Below are positions 15,027 through 22,157 of a stretch of DNA of 26,619 nt, piece after piece. The stretch is from positions 1 through 26,619 of the forward strand of contig CAYFOO010000014.1 in the NCBI GenBank assembly GCA_964344775.1, given 5' to 3'. The DNA is from CAYFMH01 sp964344775 (GTDB taxonomy: Bacteria > Patescibacteriota > Gracilibacteria > UBA4473). Each line of letters begins with the position of its first letter. Within the stretch, counting starts at the first letter, position 1. Position numbers and translations under genes: made by a program. The notes below the pieces were generated by a model. It saw only the letters and a program-made list of their open reading frames with translations, was not told the origin of the DNA and did not search any database.

Positions 15027-15168
15027 CGTCGCCGGTGACCTCACGTTTTCAGAGTTGAGTTTAAAAATAATTCGTTAACCGGGTAATTCATTGCCCAAAC
15101 CCCGATAAAATCGGGAAGTCTGGAAAAACGCAAGAAAAATTGCTGGAAATGTGTAGTCACCGACGACG
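15027..15168 (+). other. Enlarged P9-like arm of RNase P RNA
   Basis: CGTCGCCGGTGAC (15027-15039) pairs with GTCACCGACGACG (15156-15168), 12 of 13 positions. The enclosed 116 nt contain small hairpins: GGGTAAT/ATTGCCC (about 15079-15094) and CCCGAT/ATCGGG around AAA (about 15098-15113). P9 is usually a short GNRA hairpin, so this looks like an expansion. Confidence 0.55.
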
Positions 15169-15195
15169 ACGGAAAGTGGCACAGAAATTATGTAT

Positions 15196-15534
15196 CCCCG
15201 TACTTTTTTTAAATTAAATTGACTTTCTTGTGAAAACAACTTATTGAGTGTTTGTATTTTTTAATCTAATAATAAGCATGAGCAGATTAGAACACGGAAA
15301 AAATTCTATTGACGAGCTAGATGAGACTGCTTTGGCAGAATTAAAAGCTTTGGTTTCGAAAGTGAAACTTACGTGGGAAGCATCAGAAGATTCTTTTACT
15401 GCTGAAACATTAAATACAGCTACTCAAGCACAAGATGAATTATCAGCATTTTGTGAAGAACATGGGATTAACTACAATGATGCTGTGGACAGATTCTAAG
15501 ATAAGTCAATTTTTGATTTTGAAAATGTGCGGGG
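15196..15534. repeat. Long inverted repeat enclosing the 73-aa ORF (P12-like helix)
   Basis: CCCCGTAC (15196-15203) pairs with GTGCGGGG (15527-15534), 8 bp with one G-U. It continues as TTTTT with GAAAA and, after small bulges, AAAT with ATTT and AAATTGAC (15216-15223) with GTCAATTT (15505-15512). The ORF stop is 5 nt before the right arm. Its place between the ACAGAAA and GTGAAA blocks is that of P12. Confidence 0.75.
15278..15499 (+). CDS. Unknown 73-aa acidic protein nested in the RNase P RNA gene
   Basis: ATG 15278 to TAA 15499; an in-frame GTG at 15248 would add ten hydrophobic residues and is less likely. The sequence is acidic and mostly helical: SIDELDETALAELKALVSK, TWEASEDSFTAETLNTATQA, QDELSAFCEEHGINYNDAVDRF. 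No family is recognised, and it is not an endonuclease of any known homing type. A weak promoter-like TTGACT (15219-15224) with a poor -10 lies upstream in the same loop. The clean frame and normal amino-acid make-up support a real protein. Its possible link to RNase P is only by location. Confidence 0.65.
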   Translation: MSRLEHGKNSIDELDETALAELKALVSKVKLTWEASEDSFTAETLNTATQAQDELSAFCEEHGINYNDAVDRF

Positions 15535-15751
15535 CCCTAGTGAAATATTGCAGAGGTGATGCTCTGCGTTCTTGGATCCACAAGAATTCAGGATGCTAAA
15601 CCCCTGATGCGGAGAATCGGGTGGCGAAATGCAGGAATATGGTTTCTTTCCCATTCTGTTATTTCTCCCGACGATGAATATCTCGTGCACACGGGATGAT
15701 GTCAGATAAATGACGCCCACGACAGAACTCGGCTTACAAAAAAGAGTATTT

Positions 15752-15782
15752 AAGAGCTTGGAAGTGATTCCGAGCTTTTTTA
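15752..15782 (+). terminator. Rho-independent terminator of rnpB
   Basis: AGCTTGGAA (15755-15763) and TTCCGAGCT (15768-15776) form a 9-bp stem with one G-U and a GTGA loop, followed by T5. It begins right after the P1 3' strand. Confidence 0.88.
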
Positions 15783-15823
15783 TTACTTGTTTCTTTTCAG
15801 ACAATTTCTACAATTATGCCTAG

Positions 15824-16336
15824 ATGTTCAAAAACAAAAATAAAGGATTTTCACTTATCGAGTTATTGGTTGCCGCTGTCATCCTTGGGATCTTGGCTAC
15901 TATTTCCGTACCTGAAATTTCTCGAATGCTGAAAGAAAATCAATATCAATCCGATGTATCAACTATGTGGAGTATGTTAAATGATGCCCGTGCCTACGCC
16001 CTGGCAAGCAAAAGATGTCCAGATGGAAATGAAGCGGGAACTTGGAAAATCTCCACTACCGTCTCTCGTATGAAACTAGAATGTATTTCTGATGGAAATT
16101 CTGGCCAATCACAAGAGGTTGAAGTATTTAGGACTCATCCCGGAATTTTGGTAAATATTATTTCAAATAATGATATTCTTTTTCTTCCGCAGTCCGCTCA
16201 GATCAAACTGAATACCGGAGATGACTTCATTCTCCAAGCCAAAAGTCCTGAACTAGCAGAATGTGTAGAAATAAACGTAAACCGAATTGCTGGTTTCCCA
16301 AAGAAAAAGAATTTTAAAAATGCCACATGCACCTAA
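15824..16336 (+). CDS. Type IV prepilin-like protein, GspH/FimT type
   Basis: The protein has 170 aa. The class III signal is clear: MFKNKNKG then FSLIELLVAAVILGILATISV, cleaved after Gly8, with the conserved Glu at mature position 5. The mature N-terminal helix would anchor it in the membrane before assembly into a pilus or pseudopilus. The globular part has NDARAYALASKRCPDG, which fits GspH/FimT minor pilins. It has cysteines that could form disulfides (KRCPDG, LECISD, AECVEI, NATCT). It is the first of three prepilin genes; its end overlaps the next start by 10 nt. Confidence 0.88.
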   Translation: MFKNKNKGFSLIELLVAAVILGILATISVPEISRMLKENQYQSDVSTMWSMLNDARAYALASKRCPDGNEAGTWKISTTVSRMKLECISDGNSGQSQEVEVFRTHPGILVNIISNNDILFLPQSAQIKLNTGDDFILQAKSPELAECVEINVNRIAGFPKKKNFKNATCT

Positions 16337-17022
16337 AACTAAAAAAGCATCCCGGAGAAACAATTACAGAAGTGCTGGTTTCTGTGGTGATTTTGGTAGC
16401 CATTCTCGCTTCTTCTTTTGCGGTATTAAAAAATGCTATTGCTACAAATGTGGATGTCCGAAATCGAATTATTGCTCTCAATATTGCTAGAGAAGGAATT
16501 GAAGGTGTTCGAAATATCCGAGATACCAACTGGCTCAAGTACTCTGGAGATCGCCGTGGAAAATGGCTCTGCCATGATACGCCAGACTCACTCAATACTT
16601 GTGCTGACATAGAAATGGATCCTAGTTTGGCATTGGAAAATGGATATTATAAAATTGATTTTTCTCCGGAATACAAAAGATATTTTCTGGAAAATATTGT
16701 CGGAGCAGAAGAAATAAATATTAAAAACGATTCAGCAGAAAAGAATCAATTTAAATTATTCAAAAGCACGAAAGAAGGTATTGAAGGACGTTTTGTTCAT
16801 GATGCAGAAAATGGTATTAATATTCCCTTTTATCGACAAATAGAACTAGAAGTCGAAAACCCGTTTGGAGGTTCTCCTCCAGGATTTTGTGATTCTCCGC
16901 CTTGTGCAGAAAGTCGTCTTCGTGTAGTTTCTCGTGTTCAATGGAGAGAAGAAAAAAATCTTCGAACCATAAGGCTCGAAGGATATCTCTTAGATTTTTT
17001 TGAACGAAATGATTACAACTAG
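16327..17022 (+). CDS. Type IV prepilin-like protein, PilV/GspI type
   Basis: The protein has 231 aa. MHLKLKKHPG is followed by ETITEVLVSVVILVAILASSFAVL, a prepilin cleavage site (after Gly10) with Glu at mature +5 but Glu instead of Phe at +1, so N-methylation would act on an unusual residue. The ALNIAREGIEGVRNIRDTNWLKY segment is typical of PilV-like minor pilins of CPR. It overlaps the previous gene by 10 nt, so it is translationally coupled. Confidence 0.83.
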   Translation: MHLKLKKHPGETITEVLVSVVILVAILASSFAVLKNAIATNVDVRNRIIALNIAREGIEGVRNIRDTNWLKYSGDRRGKWLCHDTPDSLNTCADIEMDPSLALENGYYKIDFSPEYKRYFLENIVGAEEINIKNDSAEKNQFKLFKSTKEGIEGRFVHDAENGINIPFYRQIELEVENPFGGSPPGFCDSPPCAESRLRVVSRVQWREEKNLRTIRLEGYLLDFFERNDYN

Positions 17023-17073
17023 CAGTGATCAACAAACAACTAACAATAATTCTCCAAATCTACAACTCTTAAA

Positions 17074-18027
17074 ATGAAATATAAAAATTCAGCATTCTCA
17101 ATCGTTGAACTCCTGGTAGCCATGGGGATAGCCTCTATTGTGATTACTTCTGCCCTGGGAACCGTAGGACAAATTTATTTTTCTCAAAAAAAAGTAATCG
17201 TAGCACAGGATTTTTATGCGGAATCTCGATTTCTGATGGAACGATTGGTACAGACTGTGAGGAATAATACCATTGATTACGATCGATATTTCATCGAAGT
17301 TGGCCCGGATCCAACCAGTTGTTCTAGTTTTGATGCCAATCAGCTCCCAGAAGCGGATTCTTCAACAAATAATACTACAGAAAATCGAGAAATTCTTGGG
17401 TATACAAATATTTTCTACTGGGATACCAATGGTGATAACATTCCCGATAGAAATCTCGGAGGTGCCGACCTAGATGGTGAACTCGATCCCTGTTCTCAGA
17501 CCTGGTACGAAGAACAAAAAACACTTCGACTTATCAATGGGGCTCGGACACTTCAGACAGCCATGAGAAAAACAGTAGAAGAAACTGGAGAAAACGTGGA
17601 TAAATTGGAAATTCAACGCCGGCTCGGAACTGATACCGACAATGATGGTATAGCGGATAAATGGTCTCCTTTCACCTCCTGGGAAAACGACACCACTTGT
17701 AATATTTATGAAGAAGTAGAAAAAAATACCCTCCTCGGAGAGGCAAAAGGGGTGGATAATGAAGACGCCTGTCTTCGAGCACACGATTGGACGGTTATTT
17801 CTCCAGATGCTCTGGTGGTAACCAGTTTAACCTTTGAGCCATCTCCCGATCGGGACCCATTTTTGAATTTCCGTTTGGATGAGTCTCAGGTACATCCGCA
17901 CGTTTTCATTTCGCTACAAACGAAGCTTCGCAGACCGAGTAATTTTGGATTTGAATTAGGAAAAGAACCCACCCTCTCTCTTCAGACCTCAGCGAGTTCG
18001 CGGGTGTTTGGTGATCCGAGGAAATAA
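17074..18027 (+). CDS. Type IV prepilin-like protein, PilW/GspJ type, with calcium-type Asp repeats
   Basis: The protein has 317 aa. MKYKNSA then FSIVELLVAMGIASIVITSALG gives a prepilin signal with Ala at -1 instead of Gly and Glu at +5. The middle contains DTNGDNIPDRNLGGADLDGE and DTDNDGIADKW, which match the DxDxDGxxD calcium-binding type 3 repeat. The C-terminal part (VTSLTFEPSPDRDPF...VHPHVFISLQTKLRR) is typical of GspJ/PilW-like minor pilins. It is the last of three genes and probably co-functional with the other two. No pilB, pilC or pilD is in the window. Confidence 0.85.
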   Translation: MKYKNSAFSIVELLVAMGIASIVITSALGTVGQIYFSQKKVIVAQDFYAESRFLMERLVQTVRNNTIDYDRYFIEVGPDPTSCSSFDANQLPEADSSTNNTTENREILGYTNIFYWDTNGDNIPDRNLGGADLDGELDPCSQTWYEEQKTLRLINGARTLQTAMRKTVEETGENVDKLEIQRRLGTDTDNDGIADKWSPFTSWENDTTCNIYEEVEKNTLLGEAKGVDNEDACLRAHDWTVISPDALVVTSLTFEPSPDRDPFLNFRLDESQVHPHVFISLQTKLRRPSNFGFELGKEPTLSLQTSASSRVFGDPRK

Positions 18028-18111
18028 AAAAAGGTTTTTCGTTTTTAGTTGTTAGTTATTCGTTTTTTACTACATTATTTGTAATTCTTAATTGATAATT
18101 TTTAGATTTTC

Positions 18112-19575
18112 ATGATTGTCCGCATGCCCCCCTCCCCCACCGGCCCCCTCCATCTCGGGACTGCTCGAACCGTGCTTTTTAATTATCTTTTTGCGAAAGC
18201 AAATAATGGAAAAATAGTTTTCCGTTGGGAAGACACCGATCGTGAAAGGTCGAAAACAGAATTCGAAACAGAAATTCTCGAAGGGCTGAAATGGTTGGGG
18301 ATGGATTTTGAAAAAGAATCTGAGAAGATTTATCGACAGACAGAAAATGCAGATTTTCATACTGAGTGGTTGAATAAACTGTGGGAAATGGAAAAGATTT
18401 TTCCTTGTTTCCTCACGACCGAAGAGTTGGACGCAATGCGAAAAGAAGCCGCAGAAAAAAAGATTAATTTTGTTTTTTGGTCTCCCTCACGAGATGAAGA
18501 TCGAGATGTTTTGCAAAAAAGAATGGACGGAGGTGAAAAATATGTTTGGCGACTTCGTGTCCCAAAGGACCGAGAAATTGTTTTCAAAGATATCATCCGC
18601 GGAGAAGTAACCGTAAATACTAATACTCTTGGAGATTTCACGATCGCACGGAGTGATGGATCGGTGCTTTATCCATTGGCCAATGTATTGGATGATTTCC
18701 AACAAGGGATCACACACATTCTCCGAGGAGAAGATGGTATCTCAAATACGCCGAAACAGATCTTGCTCTTCGAAGCGATTGGGGCCAATGTTCCAGAATA
18801 CGGCCATATTCCTTTGGTTCTTGATCAAAATAAAAAGAAGCTCTCCAAACGAAATGTGGCCCCGGATATTTGTGTGCTCGTTTCTGATTTTCAAGCGGCG
18901 GGATTTATTCCGGAGGGGGTGGTCAATGGATTAGCACTGTTGGGCTGGAATCCCAAAACCACGGAAGAGATTTTTTCTTTCACTGATCTCGAGAAAATAT
19001 TCGACATTAAAAAAGTAAATCCGGCTGCCGCTCAGTATGACTTCGAAAAAATGAGATGGTTTAACTGGCAGTGGATGCGGAAATTAGAATTAGAAGATTT
19101 GATTGGGCGATACAACGATTTTGTATCTTCACCGTTAACCCACCAGTTAACTGGTGGGCTAACTAAAAAATATAATCTTCAAGAGCACGGGAAAGCTTTC
19201 GAAGAAGCTCGAGAAAAAGGAAAAACACTTCCAGAATTTACCCCTGAATTTGAATATCTGATCGAAGACCCAGGGATTGATCCGGAAAAATTAGCCCATG
19301 AAAAAATGCAAATTACGGTTGATTCGGCCAAAAAGACTTTGGAAATAGTTTATGGAATGTTGGAGGGGATCGATGAATCAGAATTTAATCGAGAAAAAAT
19401 AAGAGAAGAAAGTGTAAAAAAAATAGAAACACTGGGAATGAAAAATGGAGAATTTCTGTCGCCTTTTCGAATCGCTCTGTCGAACCGAGAGCGGTCATCT
19501 GGTCCATTTGAGATTGCAGAAATCATTGGAAATAAAAAAACTCTCCGACGAATCGAGCGAGCAATAAATAGTTAA
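18112..19575 (+). CDS. gltX: Glutamyl-tRNA synthetase
   Basis: The protein has 487 aa, the normal class I GluRS length. The HIGH-type motif is PSPTGPLHLG (residues 7-16), FRWEDTDRERSK follows, and the KMSKS-type motif is KKLSKRN (about 242-248). HILRGEDGISNTPKQILLFEAI is also typical. It charges tRNA-Glu, and in many CPR also tRNA-Gln for later amidation; specificity cannot be told here. The anticodon-binding half contains an inserted SSPLTHQLTGGLTKK stretch encoded by a 20-bp palindrome at 19139-19158. Start ATG 18112 gives the usual MIVRMPPSPTG. Confidence 0.95.
   Translation: MIVRMPPSPTGPLHLGTARTVLFNYLFAKANNGKIVFRWEDTDRERSKTEFETEILEGLKWLGMDFEKESEKIYRQTENADFHTEWLNKLWEMEKIFPCFLTTEELDAMRKEAAEKKINFVFWSPSRDEDRDVLQKRMDGGEKYVWRLRVPKDREIVFKDIIRGEVTVNTNTLGDFTIARSDGSVLYPLANVLDDFQQGITHILRGEDGISNTPKQILLFEAIGANVPEYGHIPLVLDQNKKKLSKRNVAPDICVLVSDFQAAGFIPEGVVNGLALLGWNPKTTEEIFSFTDLEKIFDIKKVNPAAAQYDFEKMRWFNWQWMRKLELEDLIGRYNDFVSSPLTHQLTGGLTKKYNLQEHGKAFEEAREKGKTLPEFTPEFEYLIEDPGIDPEKLAHEKMQITVDSAKKTLEIVYGMLEGIDESEFNREKIREESVKKIETLGMKNGEFLSPFRIALSNRERSSGPFEIAEIIGNKKTLRRIERAINS
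19134..19163. repeat. Palindrome within gltX
   Basis: A perfect 20-bp palindrome, CCCACCAGTTAACTGGTGGG (19139-19158), extends to 15-nt arms with one mismatch (19134-19163). It keeps the gltX frame. Confidence 0.75.
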
Positions 19576-19598
19576 GCCCCTCCTTCTTTAAAGATTAC

Positions 19599-19624
19599 GC
19601 AGGAGCAATTTTGCAAATTGCTCC
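19599..19624. repeat. REP-like hairpin, left of RAYT
   Basis: GGAGCAATTT (19602-19611), TGC, AAATTGCTCC (19615-19624): perfect 10-bp arms preceded by GCA. It is 37 nt before the transposase start. It matches the right hairpin read on the other strand (shared GCAGGAGCAATTTT and AAATTGCTCC). Confidence 0.8.
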
Positions 19625-19661
19625 GAAATGTTTAAAGTCTTGGCACAGACTATAAATCATC

Positions 19662-20159
19662 ATGCCTTCTCCTAGAATTTCTAAAGAATTAAAAGATCAA
19701 ATCTATTTTGTCACTTTTAGTGTGAAAAATTTATACTACCTTTTTGATCGTCACGATCGATTTCGGATTTTGGAAGAAAGCTTCTGCTATTGCCAAAAAA
19801 ACAAAGAATTAAAAATTTATGCCTTTGTTTTTATGTTGAACCATTTGCATTTTATCGGTTCGGCAAATGATCTGATCGCCGTAATCAGAGATATGAAAAA
19901 ATTTCTCTCAAAAAAATTGAAGTTAAATCTGATAGCCACAGAGCCAAATGTCCTAAAACTATTTGAGGTAAATGGAGAATATCATTTTTGGGAAAAAACA
20001 AACCTTCCTAAACTCATTGAAACAGAAGAATTTTTGCATCAAAAAATTGAATACATTCATACAAATCCAGTAAAAAAACAGTATGTTCATTTTCCTGAAG
20101 ATTGGTGCTGGTCCTCGGCAAGTAAAATTCCAACGAAAATTCAGATTACTGATATTTGA
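19662..20159 (+). CDS. REP-associated tyrosine transposase (RAYT, Y1_Tnp/IS200 superfamily)
   Basis: The protein has 165 aa and is complete. The HUH metal site is H61-L62-H63 in FMLNHLHFIG, and the catalytic tyrosine is Y131 in QKIEYIHTNPVKK, with the YIHxNPVK block that marks RAYT proteins. The enzyme nicks single-stranded DNA at REP hairpins. It lies between two near-identical inverted hairpins (19599-19624 and 20180-20205), the normal layout of a RAYT with its own REP pair. It is a single-copy gene inserted between gltX and recX. Confidence 0.9.
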   Translation: MPSPRISKELKDQIYFVTFSVKNLYYLFDRHDRFRILEESFCYCQKNKELKIYAFVFMLNHLHFIGSANDLIAVIRDMKKFLSKKLKLNLIATEPNVLKLFEVNGEYHFWEKTNLPKLIETEEFLHQKIEYIHTNPVKKQYVHFPEDWCWSSASKIPTKIQITDI

Positions 20160-20179
20160 TCTACTTCTAAAAACTCCTT

Positions 20180-20205
20180 GGAGCAATTTATAAAATTGCT
20201 CCTGC
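20180..20205. repeat. REP-like hairpin, right of RAYT
   Basis: GGAGCAATTT (20180-20189), ATA, AAATTGCTCC (20193-20202), then TGC. It is 20 nt after the transposase stop and in inverted orientation to the left copy. Only two or three loop bases differ. Confidence 0.8.
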
Positions 20206-20249
20206 TTTTCTATCTTGTTATCTTTAGAAACAAAACTAAATTTAATTTC

Positions 20250-20705
20250 ATGATCGATCCTCGCACCTACGGCCTTACTCTCCTCGCCAAACGTGAATAT
20301 TCGGAATCTGAGTTCCGAGAAAAACTCCAAAAAAAATTTTCGGAAGATTTCGAAGAAATCGAAAAAATCATCAAAGAATTTAAAAAGAAAAACTGGCTCT
20401 CTGATGAGAGATTTTGTGAGAGTGTTATCCATGATGCAATTCTGAATACCAAATCGGGCCCGATAAAAATCCAACAAAAACTATGCTGGCAAAAAGGAAT
20501 TGGAAAAGATCTTGCAGAAAAATCATTGGCCAAACTTTATCCAGAAAAAAAGCAGATCGAAATCACCAAGGAATTAATTGAGAAAAAGAAAAAAGAAATC
20601 GCACGCAGAGGAAAAATTAAAAATGATTTTGAAGTACAACAAAAAATCCGCCAATTTTTATTGGGAAAAGGATTTGGGTTTGAGATAATTAACAAGGTTA
20701 TTTGA
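20250..20705 (+). CDS. recX: Regulatory protein RecX
   Basis: The protein has 151 aa from ATG 20250; an upstream GTG-type extension to 20178 would run through the right REP-like hairpin and is rejected. The three-helix RecX repeats are visible: YGLTLLAKREYSESEFREKLQKKF, IIKEFKKKNWLSDERFCESVI, then GPIKIQQKLCWQKGIGKDLAEKSL and the C-terminal KIRQFLLGKGFGFEIINKVI. RecX modulates RecA filaments. It is separate from recA here. Sequence identity to typical RecX is low, but the helix pattern and the GI/GF...I endings fit. Confidence 0.82.
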   Translation: MIDPRTYGLTLLAKREYSESEFREKLQKKFSEDFEEIEKIIKEFKKKNWLSDERFCESVIHDAILNTKSGPIKIQQKLCWQKGIGKDLAEKSLAKLYPEKKQIEITKELIEKKKKEIARRGKIKNDFEVQQKIRQFLLGKGFGFEIINKVI

Positions 20706-20769
20706 TTTTTTCTTTTCCCGCTTGAAATAAAATCTGCTTTCTGATATTTAGAAGGTTGTTTTATTAAAC

Positions 20770-22077
20770 ATGAAGTTCGAAACTCTCGCAAAAGCAAAAA
20801 AAATCCTGATTTACGGGTATGGGAAAGAGGGGAAGTCCTCTTTTCAGTTTTTAGCAAAGAAATTTCCAAAGATTAAAGTTGAAGTTTTCGACGAAGATCC
20901 TTTTTCTCCGATTTTTAAAAAGAAACCGTTCCCGGATTCAGATGATCTGATCAGTGGAAAATACTTCAAAAACTTCGATGTAATTGTCATTTCTCCAGGG
21001 GTAGCACGAGAAAAATTGGCTCATATAGATCCCAAAAAATTAACCAGTAATTCAGAAATATTTTTTGAAAATTTACCTGAAAATCTGCGAAAAAAAATAA
21101 TTGGCATCTCAGGAACAAAAGGAAAATCTACCACAGCAAAATTCTGTGCAGAAATGCTAAAAAACGCAAAAATAAAAACCAAAGCTTGTGGAAATTTTGG
21201 CGTACCGCTCCTGGATGTGTATGAAAATTTTTTAACAGGGAAATTAGATTATTTGGTCGTGGAACTTTCTAGTTATCAATTGGAAAATTTAAAAATCTCT
21301 CCTGGAATAGCTATTTTCCTAAACATTTATCCCGACCACCTTGATCGCCACAAAACTTACAAAAATTATTTTGGTGCCAAGCAAAACCTTTGGAAATTTC
21401 AAAAAAAGGATGACATTTTTATTCTTCCAAAATCAGAAACCAAACATTTCTCAGAAATAAAATTTCCAGCACAAACTCTGAAATCGGAAAAATTATCAGC
21501 AGAGTTTTTTCCGACTAATTCTATTTTTCGTGCTCCACATTTCCTGCGAAACTTCGGAACCATGAGTGCATTGGCAGAAAATCTTAAAATTCCAGAAAAA
21601 GGAATCCAACAAACAGCAAAAGAATTTAAAGGATTACCGCACCGACTGGAATTTTTTGCAGAAAAGAATGGGATCAAATTTTATGATGATGCGATCTCTA
21701 CTAACCCAGATTCTACTATGGCGAGTGTAGAATTTTTTGGAGAAGATTTGGGAAGTATTATTTTGGGCGGACAAAATAGAGATTTTTCTTTTGATGATTT
21801 CATCCCAAAAATAAAAAGAATCACAAATGCCACCATGATTATTTTAGAGTCAGAAATCACTCCTTTGATCGTACAGAGTTGTCTTCAAGGAGGAAAAATA
21901 AAATGTACCAGATGCCAAAAAGCAGAAAATCTGGAAGAAGCAGTCCACTATGCTTTCGAATTAACTCCGCCAGGAAAAATTTGCCTCCTCTCCACGGCAG
22001 CTCCCAGTTATGGCCTTTTCAAGAATTTTGAGGAACAGGGAGATACATTCAAAAAGTTAGTTAAAAATCACAAATAG
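20770..22077 (+). CDS. murD: UDP-N-acetylmuramoylalanine-D-glutamate ligase
   Basis: The protein has 435 aa. Mur ligase motifs in order: N-terminal Rossmann-like ILIYGYGKEGKSS, ATP loop GISGTKGKSTTA (113-124), ELSSYQLE, NIYPDHLDRHKTYKNYFGAK, GLPHRLEF, DDAISTNPDSTMAS, and the C-terminal STAAPSYGLFKNFEEQG. It adds D-Glu to UDP-MurNAc-L-Ala in the cytoplasm. It follows recX by 64 nt and may be co-transcribed with it. Other mur genes are not in the window. Confidence 0.95.
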   Translation: MKFETLAKAKKILIYGYGKEGKSSFQFLAKKFPKIKVEVFDEDPFSPIFKKKPFPDSDDLISGKYFKNFDVIVISPGVAREKLAHIDPKKLTSNSEIFFENLPENLRKKIIGISGTKGKSTTAKFCAEMLKNAKIKTKACGNFGVPLLDVYENFLTGKLDYLVVELSSYQLENLKISPGIAIFLNIYPDHLDRHKTYKNYFGAKQNLWKFQKKDDIFILPKSETKHFSEIKFPAQTLKSEKLSAEFFPTNSIFRAPHFLRNFGTMSALAENLKIPEKGIQQTAKEFKGLPHRLEFFAEKNGIKFYDDAISTNPDSTMASVEFFGEDLGSIILGGQNRDFSFDDFIPKIKRITNATMIILESEITPLIVQSCLQGGKIKCTRCQKAENLEEAVHYAFELTPPGKICLLSTAAPSYGLFKNFEEQGDTFKKLVKNHK

Positions 22078-22151
22078 ATAACAAGTTGACGAGAAAACAA
22101 GATGTCAAGTTTCAAAATATTAAAATCTATTTACTCGTAATCTTGTTATCT
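22076..22151. repeat. Inverted repeat between convergent murD and PIG-L genes
   Basis: AGATAACAAG (22076-22085) and CTTGTTATCT (22142-22151) are perfect 10-bp arms, and ACGAG and CTCGT inside them add 5 bp. The word AAGATGTCAAG is close to a shifted copy of the right arm. No T tract is present, so its role as a terminator is uncertain. Confidence 0.5.
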
Positions 22152-22157
22152 TGTCAT

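Larger units (their letters stand above)
14657..15782 (+). ncRNA. rnpB: RNase P RNA with two ORF-bearing insertions
   Basis: RNase P RNA is the catalytic part of the enzyme that matures tRNA 5' ends. Conserved blocks in order: GAGGGAAGGAAAGTCCGAG (14972-14990), CTAACGG loop of P8 (hairpin 15011-15023), GACGGAAAGTGGCACAGAAA (15168-15187), GTGAAA near 15539, GCTAAACCCC (15595-15604), and AGATAAATGACG...CACGACAGAACTCGGCTTA (15704-15736). Helices across the insertions: P1 14659-14669 with 15737-15747; P2/P3 14676-14696 with 14957-14977; P4 AAG(T)CCGAG with CTCGGCTT, U bulged; P5 CCGCAT (14991) with ATGCGG (15607); P12-like 15196-15203 with 15527-15534. P7 and P10 are not resolved. A GIY-YIG ORF lies in the P3 loop and a 73-aa ORF in the P12 loop. 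It is about 500 nt without them. A terminator closes the gene. Confidence 0.88.

Noticed and set aside
14960..15205. A short, complete ncRNA ending at the T7 run
   Set aside because: Its P4 strand has no partner inside this segment; the partner CTCGGCTT is at 15728-15735, so it is only part of the RNase P RNA.
14960..15530. Group I or group II intron in rnpB
   Set aside because: I could not find a group I P7/P3 core or a group II domain V in the loops, and the ORFs start and stop almost at the helix arms.
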